Origin: JACDAN01 sp963842235
GTDB taxonomy: Bacteria; Actinomycetota; Thermoleophilia; Gaiellales; Gaiellaceae
NCBI GenBank assembly: GCA_963842235.1
Contig: CAWJFT010000001.1
Location: forward strand, 1,612,001-1,676,000
Length of the DNA stretch: 64,000 nucleotides
Direction: 5' to 3'
The first letter of the stretch is position 1, and the number at the start of each line of letters is the position of its first letter. Position numbers and translations under genes: made by a program. Below the pieces are notes generated by a model that was not told the DNA's origin, did not search any database, and worked only from the letters and a program-made list of their open reading frames with translations. Shown piece by piece: positions 25,180 through 33,693 of the stretch.

Positions 25180-26694
25180 ATGAGCAACCAGGCGACGCCG
25201 CTTCTGGAGGCACGCGGAGTCGCGAAGCACTACGGGCCGGTCGTCGCGCTTCGGTCGGCTGATCTCTCCGTGTCCTCGGGAGAGATCCACGCGCTGCTGG
25301 GAGCGAACGGCGCCGGTAAGAGCACCCTCGTGAAATGCCTCACCGGCGTCACACGGCCGGACACCGGAACGATCTCGTTTGCGGGCCGTGAAGCCCGCGC
25401 CCGGTCGCCCATGCACGCCGCACGGCTCGGGCTCTCACCGGTCTTCCAGGATCCGGCGCTCGTCCCGGACCTGACGGTGGCTCAGAACCTGCGACTGACG
25501 GGCTCGTCCGTCGACGCCGTGCGCTCACAGCTGGACGAGATGCGCCTCAAGGTCAGCTTCCGCGAGCTCGTCGGCGACTTGCCGCTCCCGATCCTCCGCA
25601 TGCTCGACCTGGCGCGCGCGCTGACGCACGACCCGCAGCTGCTGATCCTGGACGAGATCACGGCCGCGCTGCCGTCCGATCTGGCGGAGCGCGTGTTCGA
25701 CGTGATGCGCGAGCGGCGTGAGCGCGGTCGGTCCGTGCTCTTCATCACCCACCGTCTCGCCGAGGTGATCGCGACCTGCGACCGAGCGACGATTCTCCGC
25801 GACGGGCGCAACGTCGGCACCATGGTTCCGCAGGAGGGCGGCGAGGCGCGGATCGTCGAGATCATGCTCGGCCCCGAGGCGGCCCGTGCCGAAGCCCAGG
25901 CGTCCGAGCTCGACGAGGCGGAGCTCCCGGAGGCGGAGGCAGGGGAGGCTGAAGAGGCGGCGGCCGTCCTCGAGGTGGACGACCTGCATGTCGGCGGCGT
26001 GCGAGGAATCTCGTTCACGCTCCGCCGGGGCGAGGTCCTCGGCCTGGCCGCCCTCGAGGGTCAGGGGCAGGACGAGCTCTTCGAGGCCCTCGCCGGGCAG
26101 CGCAAGGCCGAGAGCGGCGAGCTGCGCGTCGCCGGACGCTCGTTCCGCCCGCGTCATCCGTACGACGCGATCCGCCGCAAGGTCGTGCTCGTTCCCCCGG
26201 ACCGACTGCTCGCACTCCTGCCTCAGCGGTCCGTGCGCGAGAACGTTGCCGCGCCGCTGTACAACTCGCCGCTGCGCTGGGGGCCGATCAACATGCGGGA
26301 GGAGGGCCGTCGGGTGCAAAGAGCCGTTGATGCGCTGCAGATCGACATGCGTGCGTCCCGCCAGGTTCGGCGACTGTCCGGCGGGAACCAGCAGAAGGTC
26401 ACGATCGCCCGCTGGATCGCGTCGGGCTTCGCGGCCTTGCTCTGCAACGACCCAACGCGGGGAATCGACGTGGGCACGAAGCGCCAGGTGTACGCCCTGC
26501 TGCGCGAGCTCGCGGCAGACGGCGCGGCGATCCTGTTCTTCAGCTCCGAGCTGGCCGAGTTTCCGCTCGTCTGCGACCGGGTGCTGGCGATCTACGGCGG
26601 CCGCGTCACGGCCGAGCTGGCGGGCGCGGCGGCCGACGAGGCGACGCTCCTCCAGGCCATGCACGGGTTGGAGCTTGACGAGGCGGTGGCATGA
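25180..26694 (+). CDS. Sugar ABC transporter ATP-binding protein, double ABC module (RbsA/MglA type)
   Basis: A 504-residue protein from the ATG at 25180. Module 1: Walker A GANGAGKST (41-49), Walker B LLILDEI, H-loop LFITHR; its signature motif is lost, with GDLPLPILRMLDLARAL where LSxGQ/E is expected. Module 2 has a degenerate Walker A (ALEGQGQDELFEAL), as is usual in RbsA proteins, but an intact LSGGNQQKVTIARW and NDPTRGIDVGTK. An Ala/Glu-rich linker joins the modules. Ends 4 bp inside the next gene. Confidence 0.9.
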   Translation: MSNQATPLLEARGVAKHYGPVVALRSADLSVSSGEIHALLGANGAGKSTLVKCLTGVTRPDTGTISFAGREARARSPMHAARLGLSPVFQDPALVPDLTVAQNLRLTGSSVDAVRSQLDEMRLKVSFRELVGDLPLPILRMLDLARALTHDPQLLILDEITAALPSDLAERVFDVMRERRERGRSVLFITHRLAEVIATCDRATILRDGRNVGTMVPQEGGEARIVEIMLGPEAARAEAQASELDEAELPEAEAGEAEEAAAVLEVDDLHVGGVRGISFTLRRGEVLGLAALEGQGQDELFEALAGQRKAESGELRVAGRSFRPRHPYDAIRRKVVLVPPDRLLALLPQRSVRENVAAPLYNSPLRWGPINMREEGRRVQRAVDALQIDMRASRQVRRLSGGNQQKVTIARWIASGFAALLCNDPTRGIDVGTKRQVYALLRELAADGAAILFFSSELAEFPLVCDRVLAIYGGRVTAELAGAAADEATLLQAMHGLELDEAVA

Positions 26695-27695
26695 GCACGG
26701 CGTCCGCGGCCCCCGGGGCGATGGAGTTTCGCGGGGCCGCGCCGTGGCGTCGCGCGCTACGGCTGCACGGCTGGACGATCGCGATCTGGCTCGTGCTGCT
26801 CGCGATGGTTCCGTACTGGCGCTCGCTGTCGGAGCAGGACTTCAAGTTCGACCTTCAGGCAGTCGCCATCGACGCGCTTCCCCTCTGCTTCGCGGCGATG
26901 GCTCAGGCAGTCGTCGTCATCTCCGGCGGCATCGACCTCTCGATCGGCTCGCTGATGGCAGTCATCAACGTCCTCTCCGCGCGGGAGATGGTCAATATGA
27001 GCTTCCGCGAGGCGCTCGCGTTCTCGCTCCTGCTGATCGTCCTGGCGATGCTCGCAAGCGCCTTCACGGGCCTGATCATCACGCTGACGCGAATCCCGGA
27101 CATCGTGGTGACGCTTGGGATGCTGTTCGTCTGGCAAGGGGTCGCCCTCTGGATCCTCGAGATTCCCGGCGGCGGCGTGCCGGTCGACTTTTCAGACCTT
27201 GCAGTGGGCAACGTGGGCTCGACGGTGATTCCGAACGCGGCCGTCGCCGTCTTCGCCGCCTTCCTGCTCGTCTGGGTGCCGCTGCGCTGGCTTCGCCCGG
27301 GCCTCGCCATCTACGCGGTCGGCTCGAACCGCAACTCGGCCTACCTGACCGGGATCGGCGTCGCGCGGACGCGGGTCGGCGCATACCTCCTCGCCGGCGT
27401 GTTCACGGGCCTGGGCGGGCTTGCGCTCTCCGCCTCGTCCGGGATCGGCGACCCGAACTCCGGCACGACGTACACGCTGAACAGCGTCGCTGCCGTCGTG
27501 CTGGGCGGCGTGTCCTTGCTCGGCGGCGTGGGCGGCCTGATCGGCGTGATCGCCGCGGCCTATGTGCTCACGCTGTCGAAGATCATCCTTCTGTTGCGCG
27601 GCACCGACCCGAACTACGCGAACGTTTACCAGGGGGCGCTGATCATCCTCGTCGTCGTCATCGGCGGGCTGCTCACGAGGAAGACGCGGTCGTGA
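26691..27695 (+). CDS. Sugar ABC transporter permease (RbsC type) 1
   Basis: A 334-residue permease with about 9-10 helices. AQAVVVISGGIDLSIGSLMAVINV (about 69-92) is the conserved family block; VGSNRNSAYLTGIGVARTRVGAYLLAG is the cytoplasmic EAA-like loop and AAVVLGGVSLLGGVGG the late block. ATGA overlap with the ATPase and GTGA overlap with the next permease indicate a single operon. The two permeases probably form a heterodimeric channel. Confidence 0.92.
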   Translation: MSTASAAPGAMEFRGAAPWRRALRLHGWTIAIWLVLLAMVPYWRSLSEQDFKFDLQAVAIDALPLCFAAMAQAVVVISGGIDLSIGSLMAVINVLSAREMVNMSFREALAFSLLLIVLAMLASAFTGLIITLTRIPDIVVTLGMLFVWQGVALWILEIPGGGVPVDFSDLAVGNVGSTVIPNAAVAVFAAFLLVWVPLRWLRPGLAIYAVGSNRNSAYLTGIGVARTRVGAYLLAGVFTGLGGLALSASSGIGDPNSGTTYTLNSVAAVVLGGVSLLGGVGGLIGVIAAAYVLTLSKIILLLRGTDPNYANVYQGALIILVVVIGGLLTRKTRS

Positions 27696-28687
27696 CGGCC
27701 CTCCCCGAGGCGCTGGACCGCGAGAGCCGGCTGGAGGCGGCGCGGCGGTTCCTCGTCGACAACCCCGTCGTCGTCCTCGTCGGGGTGCTCGTGCTCCTGT
27801 TCGTGCTCACGGACGTCGTGAACCGGCATGAAGCGGGCGAGCCGTTCGTCACCTGGAATCAGCTCTCGACCACCTTCCTGGTCGCCGCGCCGCTCGGGAT
27901 GATCGCCGCAGGCCAGACGCTCGTGATGCTCACGGGCGGCGTCGACCTGTCGGTGGCGTTGACCGCGACGGCCGCGGCATTCGCGGCCTCGTGGCAGGGA
28001 GCGAACGGGACCGTCCAGGGCATCCTCGCCGGGCTCGCGGTCGGGGCCGGGATCGGTCTCGCCAACGGGATTGGCATCGGCATCTTCCGCGTCAACCCGT
28101 TGATCATGACCCTGGGCACCTCCTCGGTGACGTTCGGTCTCCTCTCGATCTACGCCGGGCGATCGTTCGAGAAGGTCGTGCCCGGCTTGCTCTCCACTTT
28201 GGGCTCCGATCGGTTCTTCGACTACCTGCCGGCGAACCTGATCTTCTGGGCGGTGGTTGCGGCGCTTCTGATCCTCGGCCTCCGTTACACCGGCTATGGA
28301 CGGATGCTGTACGCCGTCGGCGACAACGAGGCTGCGGCCAGGCTCGCCGGCGTGCGCATCTGGCAGGTGCTCGTGTTCGTCTACGTGCTCTGTGGCCTGT
28401 TCAGCGCGTTCGGGGGGTTGCTCCTCGTGGGGTTCACCAACAACCCCGATCTCGGGCTCGCGACTCCGTACCTGCTGCAGTCGGTCGCAGCCGTGGTGAT
28501 CGGCGGCACGTCGATCTTCGGCGGCTGGGGGAGCTACAGCGGCACGATCGTCGGCGTGTTGATCCTGACCGTGCTGGGGTCGTTGCTCACGCTGCTCAAC
28601 GCGGAGGAGTGGCAGCGCCAGGTGATCTACGGCTCGATCATCATCGTGCTGACCGCGATCTACGCGCGCGTCTCCGGCTCCGAGTGA
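27692..28687 (+). CDS. Sugar ABC transporter permease (RbsC type) 2
   Basis: A 331-residue permease read from the GTG at 27692. Blocks AAGQTLVMLTGGVDLSVALTA (split: GQTLVMLTGGVDLSVAL), NPLIMTLGTSSVTFGLLSI, YAVGDNEAAARLAGVRIWQVL and AAVVIGGTSIFGGWGSYSG mark the RbsC family. It is similar in layout to the previous gene but diverged, consistent with an old duplication. The 3' end overlaps the start of the truncated dehydrogenase by 4 bp, so that gene was once part of the operon. Confidence 0.92.
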   Translation: MTALPEALDRESRLEAARRFLVDNPVVVLVGVLVLLFVLTDVVNRHEAGEPFVTWNQLSTTFLVAAPLGMIAAGQTLVMLTGGVDLSVALTATAAAFAASWQGANGTVQGILAGLAVGAGIGLANGIGIGIFRVNPLIMTLGTSSVTFGLLSIYAGRSFEKVVPGLLSTLGSDRFFDYLPANLIFWAVVAALLILGLRYTGYGRMLYAVGDNEAAARLAGVRIWQVLVFVYVLCGLFSAFGGLLLVGFTNNPDLGLATPYLLQSVAAVVIGGTSIFGGWGSYSGTIVGVLILTVLGSLLTLLNAEEWQRQVIYGSIIIVLTAIYARVSGSE

Positions 28688-29383
28688 TCGGCCTCACGAA
28701 GCTTTCGCCGGGCGCGGGGAACGTCGCCCTCGCCGAGCGACCTGAGCCTGCTCCCGGGCCGGGTCAGGTGGTGGTGGAGGTCGTTGGCGCGGGGATCTGC
28801 GGCACCGATCTGCACAGCGCCGACGGCGACTACGAGACCGTCACGCCGGTGACGATGGGTCACGAGGTCTCGGGCGTGGTTGCCGAGATGGGCGCAGGCG
28901 TGGAGGCGTCGTGGCTCGGGGCTCGAGTCGCCAGCGAGACGTATTTCTCGACCTGCGGGCGCTGTGAGCATTGCCTTGCTGGGCGGATCAACCTTTGTCC
29001 TGAGCGACGTTCGATCGGCACGCATGTCGACGGCGCCTTCGCTGCGCGGCTGGTGGTTCCGGGTCGAAACCTGCTCGGGTAGCGAGGCGGGGATGGGGAG
29101 CGGCCTCGCCGCGACCCGTCGCGGCGGTCGCTATGTGCAGACGGGCCTTGCAGGCAAACCGGTCACACTTCCCTTCGACCTCGTGTGCTTCCGCGAGCTC
29201 ACGGTCACATCCGGATTCGCGAGCACGCCGAGCTCGTGGCTGAAAGCACTCGAGCCAGTTGGCGACCGGCGAGTCGATCTGGAGCCGCTCCTGACGGAGG
29301 TCGTGCCGCTCGAAGAGTGGGAGCGCGCCTTCGCGGCCACGCGAGCCGCCGATGGCATCAAGTTCGTCCTAGCGCCCACTTAG
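28684..29383 (+). pseudogene. Zinc-dependent alcohol/sorbitol dehydrogenase with internal deletion
   Basis: The first 131 codons are a normal MDR N-terminus: GAGICGTDLH (catalytic Zn Cys), TMGHEVSG (His), and CGRCEHCLAGRINLC (structural Zn). They run to VVPGRNLLG and a TAG near 29080. The next frame resumes directly with RRGGRYVQTGLAGKPVTLPFD and continues to the normal C-terminus. About 120 residues, including the GxGxxG nucleotide-binding core, are absent between these points, so the enzyme cannot be active. This cannot be explained by a single-base error. A REP/transposase unit begins at its stop codon. Confidence 0.85.
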
Positions 29384-29981
29384 GGCCGTGTCCTGGGGCC
29401 AGGCCCCCGGACACGGCCCTTTCCGCCGCGTCGCGGAGACCTTCGGCGACGAACTCGACGTAGCGCAGCGCTGCTTGCCGAGGGGTGGTGCCGAACTGCC
29501 CGAGGACCCAATCGACGGCGAGGAACGCCGGAGGCGAGTCGTAGCCCGCGGTCGCGCGGTAGCTGCTCCAGGGCCAGCGGCCCGTCCGCCGGCAGATCCG
29601 GGCGCGCACCGGATTGAGGACGATGTACCGGCAAGTCTCCAGGAGATGTGACTCGCGCTCGATGAGTTCCGACGAGTACCGGCTTTGGAACAGATGCCCG
29701 ACATGGTCGTGCCGCCGGTTGAAGTAGTTCGCGTAATCGCTGTTCAGTCGATGCATCCCGACTGCGAGGTTGGGCTCCAGCGTCTGGACCAGGAGATGGA
29801 AGTGGTTCGTCATCAAGCAATAAGCCCCGCATTTCCAGCTGCACTCCTCCACGACCTCGGACAGCCCGCTCAGAAACAGGCGGCGGTCGAGATCGTCGAG
29901 GTAGACGTCTCGCCCCTCGGTGCCGCGCGAGGTCAGGTGGTAGATCGCTCCAGGTGCTTGAAACCGCGGGGCGCGAGGCAT
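29358..29981 (-). CDS. REP-associated tyrosine transposase (RAYT, Y1_Tnp / IS200-like)
   Basis: A 207-residue protein from the ATG at 29979-29981. AIYHLTSRGTEGRDVY opens the Y1 fold; LMTNHFHLLVQT (about 56-67) is the HUH metal-binding motif, and NSDYANYFNRRHDHVGHLFQSRY holds the expected catalytic Tyr; LLETCRYIVLNPVRA is the family-typical helix. RAYTs act on palindromic REP sequences in single-stranded DNA and are usually domesticated single-copy genes. Matching palindromes flank it. Its last about 20 codons run through the left palindrome into the dehydrogenase remnant. Confidence 0.93.
   Translation of the reverse strand: MPRAPRFQAPGAIYHLTSRGTEGRDVYLDDLDRRLFLSGLSEVVEECSWKCGAYCLMTNHFHLLVQTLEPNLAVGMHRLNSDYANYFNRRHDHVGHLFQSRYSSELIERESHLLETCRYIVLNPVRARICRRTGRWPWSSYRATAGYDSPPAFLAVDWVLGQFGTTPRQAALRYVEFVAEGLRDAAERAVSGGLAPGHGPKWALGRT
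29383..29419. repeat. REP-like palindrome, left
   Basis: GGGCCGTGTCC (29383-29393) and GGACACGGCCC (29409-29419) are perfect 11-bp arms around TGGGGCC-A-GGCCCCC. The core GGGGCCAGGCCCC with flanking GTCC/GGAC is shared with the right copy. Confidence 0.85.
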
Positions 29982-30082
29982 GCGCCGGACGCTAGCCAGC
30001 TCATCAGCCGCGGCAAGCCCTCGGACGCAATCCGGCACGCCTTCGCGACGCCTTTGTCATCCCTCTTGTCCGCTTCGTCCAT

Positions 30083-30105
30083 GTCCCGGGGCCAGGCCCC
30101 TGGAC
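30083..30105. repeat. REP-like palindrome, right
   Basis: GTCCCGGGGCC and GGCCCCTGGAC pair around a central A at 30094, with one mismatch. It is the shorter relative of the left palindrome and lies just downstream of the sugar-isomerase gene stop on the other strand. Confidence 0.8.
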
Positions 30106-30114
30106 GTGCCCGCG

Positions 30115-31023
30115 CTAGACGATGTAGGGCTGCAGGACGTCACGGGCCAGGAGGAACCCGCGCTTGACGAGGTCTTCGTCGCCTTCGAAGCGGCGGTCCT
30201 CGTGCTCGATCGACACTACGTGGTCGTAGCCGACCGCATAGAGCGCCGCGAGGAAGCGGTCCCAGCGCACCTCCCCCAGCCCTGGGAGCCGCGGTACCTG
30301 CCAGCCGATTCCGCCGGAGAACGTGCCGTGGCGGTACAGGCCGTCGCGCCGCACCTCGAGATCCTTCGCGTGCGCGTGGAAGATCCGATCGGCATAGTCG
30401 TAGACGGCCCGCTCGTAGTCGATCATCAGCCAGACGAGGTGTGAGGGATCGAGGTTGAGGCCGAAGTTCTCGGCCGGAATCGCGGAGAACATCTCGTCCC
30501 AGATCGCCGGCGACCAAGCGAGGTTGTTGCCGCCCGGCCACTCGTCGTAGCTGAAGATCATCGGGCAGTTCTCGATCGCGATCTTCACGCTCCGCTCCCC
30601 GGCGTGCTCCACGAGCGGCGGCCAGATCTGGCGGAACCGATCGAGATTCTCGGGCAGCGGCCGATCCTTGTCGTTCCCGACGAAAGTACCGACGATCCCG
30701 ACGCCAAGCCGCTCGGCCGCCTCGATCACCTTCCGAAGATGGCCGTTCACCTCCTCACGGTGCGCGTCGTCCGGATGGAGGTTGTTCGGGTAGTACGCCA
30801 GCGACGAGATCGCAAGCCCGTGCCGGTCAAGCAGCTCGTGGACGTCATCCGGATCGAAGGAATCGACGTCGATGTGCGTCACACCCGCATAGCGGCGCCT
30901 CTCCCCTCGGCCTGCGGGCCAGCAGGCGATCTCCAGCGCCTGGAATCCCTCGCCGGCGGCCCACTCGGCCACCTCCGACAGCGTCAGGTCGGGAAAGGCG
31001 GCGGTCAAAAGGCCCAGCTTCAC
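30115..31023 (-). CDS. Sugar phosphate isomerase/epimerase (TIM-barrel, AP-endonuclease-2 family)
   Basis: A 302-residue protein from the GTG at 31021-31023, which overlaps the upstream Gfo/Idh stop by 4 bp. KLGLLTAAFPDLTLSEVAEWAAGEGFQALEIA is the first strand/helix; SLAYYPNNLH, KIAIENCPMIF (metal Glu), GLNLDPSHLVW (metal Asp/His), IFHAHAKDLEV (His/Lys) and VVSIEHEDR (Glu) are the metal-binding positions of xylose-isomerase-like TIM barrels such as inosose dehydratase or 3-keto-sugar epimerases. With Gfo/Idh dehydrogenases around it, a 3-keto-sugar or inositol-type route is plausible. Confidence 0.9.
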   Translation of the reverse strand: MKLGLLTAAFPDLTLSEVAEWAAGEGFQALEIACWPAGRGERRRYAGVTHIDVDSFDPDDVHELLDRHGLAISSLAYYPNNLHPDDAHREEVNGHLRKVIEAAERLGVGIVGTFVGNDKDRPLPENLDRFRQIWPPLVEHAGERSVKIAIENCPMIFSYDEWPGGNNLAWSPAIWDEMFSAIPAENFGLNLDPSHLVWLMIDYERAVYDYADRIFHAHAKDLEVRRDGLYRHGTFSGGIGWQVPRLPGLGEVRWDRFLAALYAVGYDHVVSIEHEDRRFEGDEDLVKRGFLLARDVLQPYIV

Positions 31024-32165
31024 GGGGTCACCTCCACCCATCGTCGTTCGCGGTTGCTGAGGACGACGGCGTCGCCCAGCACGTTCTCCCAGTGGCCGTC
31101 GAAAAACGTCGGATAGTCAGGCTTCTCCGGCGGCCCATCTGCGGCGACCGCGCCGTACACGGCCCGGTAGAGCTCCTTGAACGTCTCCCCGAAGCCCTCC
31201 GCGTGCCCACCCGGGAGACTCGTCCGCGGAGCCGCCTCCGGCGCCATGAGCGCGGGGTCGCGCAGCATGGTCTCGTTCGGCCTCCCCCGGTGACCGAGCC
31301 ACAGCTCCTCGTTGCGCTCGGAATCCCAGGCGAGCGCGCCGAGCGACCCGTCCAGCTCGAATCGCAGCGAGTTCTTCCGGCCGGCGCTCACCTGCGAGAC
31401 GACGAGCGACCCTCGCGTGCCGCCCTCGAACCGGAGCAGGACGTGGGCCAGGTCCTCGGTCGTCATCTCGGCATCCTCGCGCTCGACGTCGTCGACCGCG
31501 GCGAATGTCTCGACCTCGCCTATCGGGCGACGCCGGATCGGAATCGTCGTTGCGAGGTCGGCCAGCAGTGACTCAACGCGCGCCCCGATCACGAACTGCA
31601 CGAGATCGAGCCAATGGGAGCCGATGTCGCCGACCGCCCGCAGCTCACCGCCCTTTCCCGGCTCGAGGCGCCAGTTCCAGTCGGTCGGCAGGAGCAGCCA
31701 GTCCTGCAAGTAGCCGCCGTGCACATTCCACACGGCCCCGACCGCGCCGCTCGAGACAAGCGCGCGAGCCTCCTGGACCTGGGGATAGAAGCGGATGTTG
31801 AAGTTCGTGCAGTGGACGAGACCGCTCTTCTCGGCGAGCTCCAGCAGCTCGGCCGACTGCTCCGACGTCACGGCGAGCGGCTTCTCGCAGACGACGTGCT
31901 TGCCCGCCTGAAGCGCCTGCTTGACCTGCGGGTAGTGAAGGTGGTTCGGGGTCGTCAGGTGGACGACGTCCACACGCTCGTTGCCAAGGAGCTGTTCGTA
32001 CGTGTCGACGACAGGCGCGAGCAGCTTGCCGCGCGCCCGCTCGGGCGACGAGCCCACGACGCCGACGACCTCCACTCCGAGCCGCCGCAGCGCCTCGACG
32101 TGGACGGCGCCGATGAACCCGGTGCCGACGACGCCGGCACGGAGATCGCGAAGGTCCGCGATCAC
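31020..32165 (-). CDS. Gfo/Idh/MocA-family oxidoreductase
   Basis: A 381-residue dehydrogenase from the GTG at 32163-32165. RAGVVGTGFIGAVHVEALRRL is the GxGxxG fold, DVVHLTTPNHLHYPQVKQAL and GKHVVCEKPLAV (EKP Lys) follow, then GGELRAVGDIGSHWLDLVQF with the substrate-side Asp and His. HAEGFGETFKELYRAVYG in the C-terminal part is common in the inositol/glucoside 3-dehydrogenase-like branch. It sits between the TIM-barrel isomerase and the GntR regulator, overlapping both by 4 bp. Confidence 0.9.
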   Translation of the reverse strand: MIADLRDLRAGVVGTGFIGAVHVEALRRLGVEVVGVVGSSPERARGKLLAPVVDTYEQLLGNERVDVVHLTTPNHLHYPQVKQALQAGKHVVCEKPLAVTSEQSAELLELAEKSGLVHCTNFNIRFYPQVQEARALVSSGAVGAVWNVHGGYLQDWLLLPTDWNWRLEPGKGGELRAVGDIGSHWLDLVQFVIGARVESLLADLATTIPIRRRPIGEVETFAAVDDVEREDAEMTTEDLAHVLLRFEGGTRGSLVVSQVSAGRKNSLRFELDGSLGALAWDSERNEELWLGHRGRPNETMLRDPALMAPEAAPRTSLPGGHAEGFGETFKELYRAVYGAVAADGPPEKPDYPTFFDGHWENVLGDAVVLSNRERRWVEVTP

Positions 32166-32875
32166 AGCGGCGGGAGCTCCACGTCGAAGTCGACGTCGAT
32201 CCCATAGCGTGACCCGATGTAGCGGCTCTCGGTCCACTCGAGGGGCTTGCCGTCCTGGTCGTGGATCAGCCGCCGCTCGACCAGCAGGGGTGCGCCCTTG
32301 CGGACACGCAGCAGGCGGGCGTCCTCGGCGGTCGCCGCCTCGGCGGCGAGCGCCGCGGTACCGCTCGTCGGGACGAGCCCGGCTGTGACCAGCGTCTCGA
32401 AGAGCGACTCGTGCTCCAGGTCCCCTTCGAGCGTGTCGCTCACCCGATCCGCGGGGAACACCGCCTGCTCGAGGACGAGAGGCTTGCCGTCCGCGAGCCG
32501 GACACGACGCAGGACGACGACATCGCGAACGCCGAGCCGGCGCTCCTCGGCCTCGGTCGCGCGTCGCTGCCGCCGTTCGATCACCCGCGAGCTCGGCACG
32601 CGGCCCTTGCGCCGCATCTCGTCCGAGAAGGAGAGGATGTGACCCGCGGTTCGGTTCGCGCGCGCTGCCGCGACGAAGGTCCCGCGACCGGGAACGCGGT
32701 AGACGAGGCCGTCCTGGACGAGACGCTGGACGGCCGCCCGCGCGGTCATCCGCGAGACGCCGAACTCCTCGCATAGCTGCGCTTCGGAGGGGAGCGGCGA
32801 ATCGGGCTCGAGCCGGTCCGCGCGCTCCCGCAGCTCCTGCTCGATCTCGTAGTAGCGGGGCGTGAAGTCGCTCAC
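32162..32875 (-). CDS. GntR-family regulator, HutC subfamily (UTRA ligand domain)
   Basis: A 237-residue regulator from the GTG at 32873-32875. The winged helix is YYEIEQELRERADRL, LPSEAQLCEEFGVSRMTARAAVQRLVQDGLVYRVPGRGTFV (recognition helix in the centre). The UTRA effector domain follows with HILSFSDEMRRKGRVPSSRVIERR, LADGKPLVLEQAVFPADR and PLEWTESRYIGSRY. HutC regulators sense phosphosugars, amino-sugars or histidine intermediates. Two matching operator-like sites in this locus (23209-23226, 34441-34458) make it the likely controller of both halves. Confidence 0.93.
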   Translation of the reverse strand: MSDFTPRYYEIEQELRERADRLEPDSPLPSEAQLCEEFGVSRMTARAAVQRLVQDGLVYRVPGRGTFVAAARANRTAGHILSFSDEMRRKGRVPSSRVIERRQRRATEAEERRLGVRDVVVLRRVRLADGKPLVLEQAVFPADRVSDTLEGDLEHESLFETLVTAGLVPTSGTAALAAEAATAEDARLLRVRKGAPLLVERRLIHDQDGKPLEWTESRYIGSRYGIDVDFDVELPPL

Positions 32876-33693
32876 GCGTCGACCGCCCAGCGCGTGGGAT
32901 AGTGCAAGGGCGCCCCGCGGAGCCCGGCGTCGACGAGCGCGAGGTGCCAGCGCCCGAGGTTCGCGCAGACGAGGCGGTCGAGCTCCGGTCCCGCGAAAGC
33001 GATATTGGTCGGCGCTGCGAGGAGCGTGCCCTGCGGATCGTCGGCGACGACCTCGCAACGCCCGGCGGAGTCGAGGTGAACGATGCGGTCGGGCCGGTAG
33101 CACGCGACGAGCACTTCGCCGTCCGCGGTGAAGGCAATTCCGTCGGGCACGGTGCCGTCCAGCCGCGTCACCTCCTCGAGCTCGCCCGTACCGAGGTCGA
33201 AGCGGTTCACGGTCGGCCTCCTGCTCTCGACGATCCAGAGGTAGCGACCGTCGGGCGTGACGGCGCAGCCGTTCGGATAGTGGGAGAGCGCCGTGGAGAA
33301 CACTTCGAGCGCGCCGTCGGCCGAGAGACGCAAGACGCGGCCGTCGTCGGCTCCCCAGGAGCCCGAGTCGGAGAAGTAGAGCGTGCCGTCGGGGCCGAAT
33401 GCCGGAGAGTTCGGGAACCTGAGGCCGTTCTCGACGGTCCGGACGGAGCCGTCCTCCAGAACGCACAGCGAGCCTTCGTCGCCGCAACAGAGGACGAGGC
33501 GGCCGCGGCCGTCGACCGCGACCCCGAGCACGAAGCCCGGCGCGCGCGCCACCTCCTCGGCACGCCGCTCCTCGAGCTGCACGCGATACACCTGGCCGGC
33601 CTCTCCCCCGGCCCAGACGACGCCGGCTCCGGGGTCCCAGCACACACCCTCGGGGTGATCGAGCCCGTCAACGAGCGTCTCAATCGCGGACAT
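32872..33693 (-). CDS. SMP-30/gluconolactonase family protein (sugar lactonase)
   Basis: A 273-residue six-bladed beta-propeller. DHPEGVCWDPGAGVVWAGGEAGQVYRV contains the conserved Glu near residue 15, GLRFPNSPAFGPDGTLYFSDSGS the Asn/Asp metal ligands, HYPNGCAVTPDGRYLWIVES a further Asn, and VPDGIAFTADGEVLVACY the Asp of the last site. Members hydrolyse sugar lactones to aldonic acids. This is the expected step after a Gfo/Idh or SDR dehydrogenase acting on the sugar. It overlaps the GntR start by 4 bp and the SDR by 14 bp. Confidence 0.9.
   Translation of the reverse strand: MSAIETLVDGLDHPEGVCWDPGAGVVWAGGEAGQVYRVQLEERRAEEVARAPGFVLGVAVDGRGRLVLCCGDEGSLCVLEDGSVRTVENGLRFPNSPAFGPDGTLYFSDSGSWGADDGRVLRLSADGALEVFSTALSHYPNGCAVTPDGRYLWIVESRRPTVNRFDLGTGELEEVTRLDGTVPDGIAFTADGEVLVACYRPDRIVHLDSAGRCEVVADDPQGTLLAAPTNIAFAGPELDRLVCANLGRWHLALVDAGLRGAPLHYPTRWAVDA

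Larger units (their letters stand above)
29383..30105. mobile_element. RAYT unit bounded by two REP-like palindromes
   Basis: The unit is the transposase gene plus a left palindrome at 29383-29419 and a right palindrome at 30083-30105, both centred on GGGGCCAGGCCCC. No longer inverted terminal repeats or target duplication are apparent, as expected for HUH-type elements. It lies between the + strand importer operon and the minus-strand catabolic operon, at the end of the truncated dehydrogenase. Confidence 0.75.

Noticed and set aside
31020..33137. A 705-codon frame upstream of the Gfo/Idh gene
   Set aside because: The first 320 codons are an out-of-frame reading of the GntR and SMP-30 genes; the real start overlaps the GntR stop at 32165.
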